From: Brachyspira innocens ATCC 29796
GTDB lineage: Bacteria; Spirochaetota; Brachyspiria; Brachyspirales; Brachyspiraceae
Assembly: GCF_000384655.1 (NCBI RefSeq)
Contig: NZ_ARQI01000121.1
Location: 17,470 to 81,469 of the forward strand
Reading direction: 5' to 3'
DNA length: 64,000 nt
Made by a program: the position numbers and the translations under genes. The notes beneath the pieces are model-generated. The model saw only the letters and a list, made by a program, of their open reading frames with translations. It was not told where the DNA came from and made no database searches. Position 1 is the first letter of the stretch. Every line of letters begins with the position of its first letter. Positions 63,789-64,000 of the stretch are shown here, piece by piece.

Positions 63789-64000
63789 TAGACTTGTTTC
63801 AAAACCAAATTTCTTAATATTTATACTTTTTTAATTTAATATTTTTTTTAATTATAGTTGGGACTTTGCCCACCGCACTGCGTGCTTACGCAAAACCCCA
63901 CTTTTTTTGTGCCGCCTGTCCGCCTTCGGTGTGACATAAAGAAGCAGGCACAGCCCGCAGAGCGAAAGGCTATATTTCAGGCTAAATTTAATAATTTATT
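63789..64000. repeat. Family 1-type element cut by the window edge
   Basis: TAGACTTGTTTCAAAA (63789-63804) is a family 1 end. A reversed core follows (GGGACTTTGCCC near 63860, GTCCGCCTTCGGTGTG near 63918, and AAAGGCTATATTTCAGGCTAA at the edge, the last typical of family 2). The other end lies outside the window. Confidence 0.55.

Overview
The window is a low-G+C (roughly 27% by eye) chromosomal segment of a helical, flagellated spirochaete, most probably Brachyspira. This rests on a FlaB-type periplasmic flagellin, DUF285 (BspA-type) repeat proteins, lipoproteins with short spirochaetal lipoboxes, and the overall gene content. It is inference from memory and no database was searched. I see no rRNA, tRNA, CRISPR array, transposase or prophage.

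Layout. 1-900: a MoxR-like AAA ATPase. 1431-5635: a biotin cluster birA-bioB-bioD-bioA, with a BirA operator lying over the promoter. 5999-7606: an OppA-type lipoprotein. 7894-10411 (minus): ffh-rpsP-khpA-rimM, which ends at a repeat where trmD-rplS would usually follow. 10784-16362: two sugar-ABC permeases (minus), a membrane-anchored TPR protein with an Mrr-like C-terminus (minus), and a sugar-binding lipoprotein (plus). 17063-17963 and 25221-25601: three PepSY-like proteins whose two promoters share one palindromic element. 18578-24863: asd, a PIN-like protein, D-aminopeptidase DppA, a Nudix hydrolase, an unknown protein, YjbQ, and a FecR-like/M14 carboxypeptidase. 27346-28203: flaB, behind a sigma-28-type promoter and a leader with two candidate CsrA sites. 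28638-35189 (minus): three cytoplasmic-looking DUF285 proteins, one fused to DUF4132. 35506-40040: a LUD-domain protein and a large DUF2723/TPR glycosyltransferase-like protein. 40355-51718: small multi-TM proteins, a lipoprotein/beta-barrel pair, and a patatin-plus-coiled-coil/TPR pair. 51865-58639: PBP1a, a MATE transporter with a long charged tail, ispD, mcsA, and a degenerate mcsB. 58687-63660 (minus): trxB, a membrane-anchored AlbA_2 protein, and comM.

The intergenic DNA is packed with short non-coding repeats. I separate three families. Family 1 is MITE-like, about 210-255 bp, with 16-bp terminal inverted repeats TAGACTTGTTTCAAAA. Family 2 is about 220-385 bp, with ends related to AGTATATACCTAAACAA...TTTGTCAA. 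Both carry the same G+C-rich two-hairpin core (CTTCTTT...AAAGAAG, then GGGGCAAAGCCCC). Family 3 is a roughly 320-bp nest of three concentric inverted repeats (CCCGCCCTTTAA / GCCCGCCCAAG / CGCACGT). Several copies sit directly at gene ends, and one supplies a stop codon.

The observations I rate highest are: the repeat families; the flaB leader that resembles FliW/CsrA-regulated flagellin leaders; the shared promoter/palindrome of the PepSY-like genes; an McsB homologue that has lost its catalytic residues; the DUF285-DUF4132 fusion; and the patatin/coiled-coil operon.
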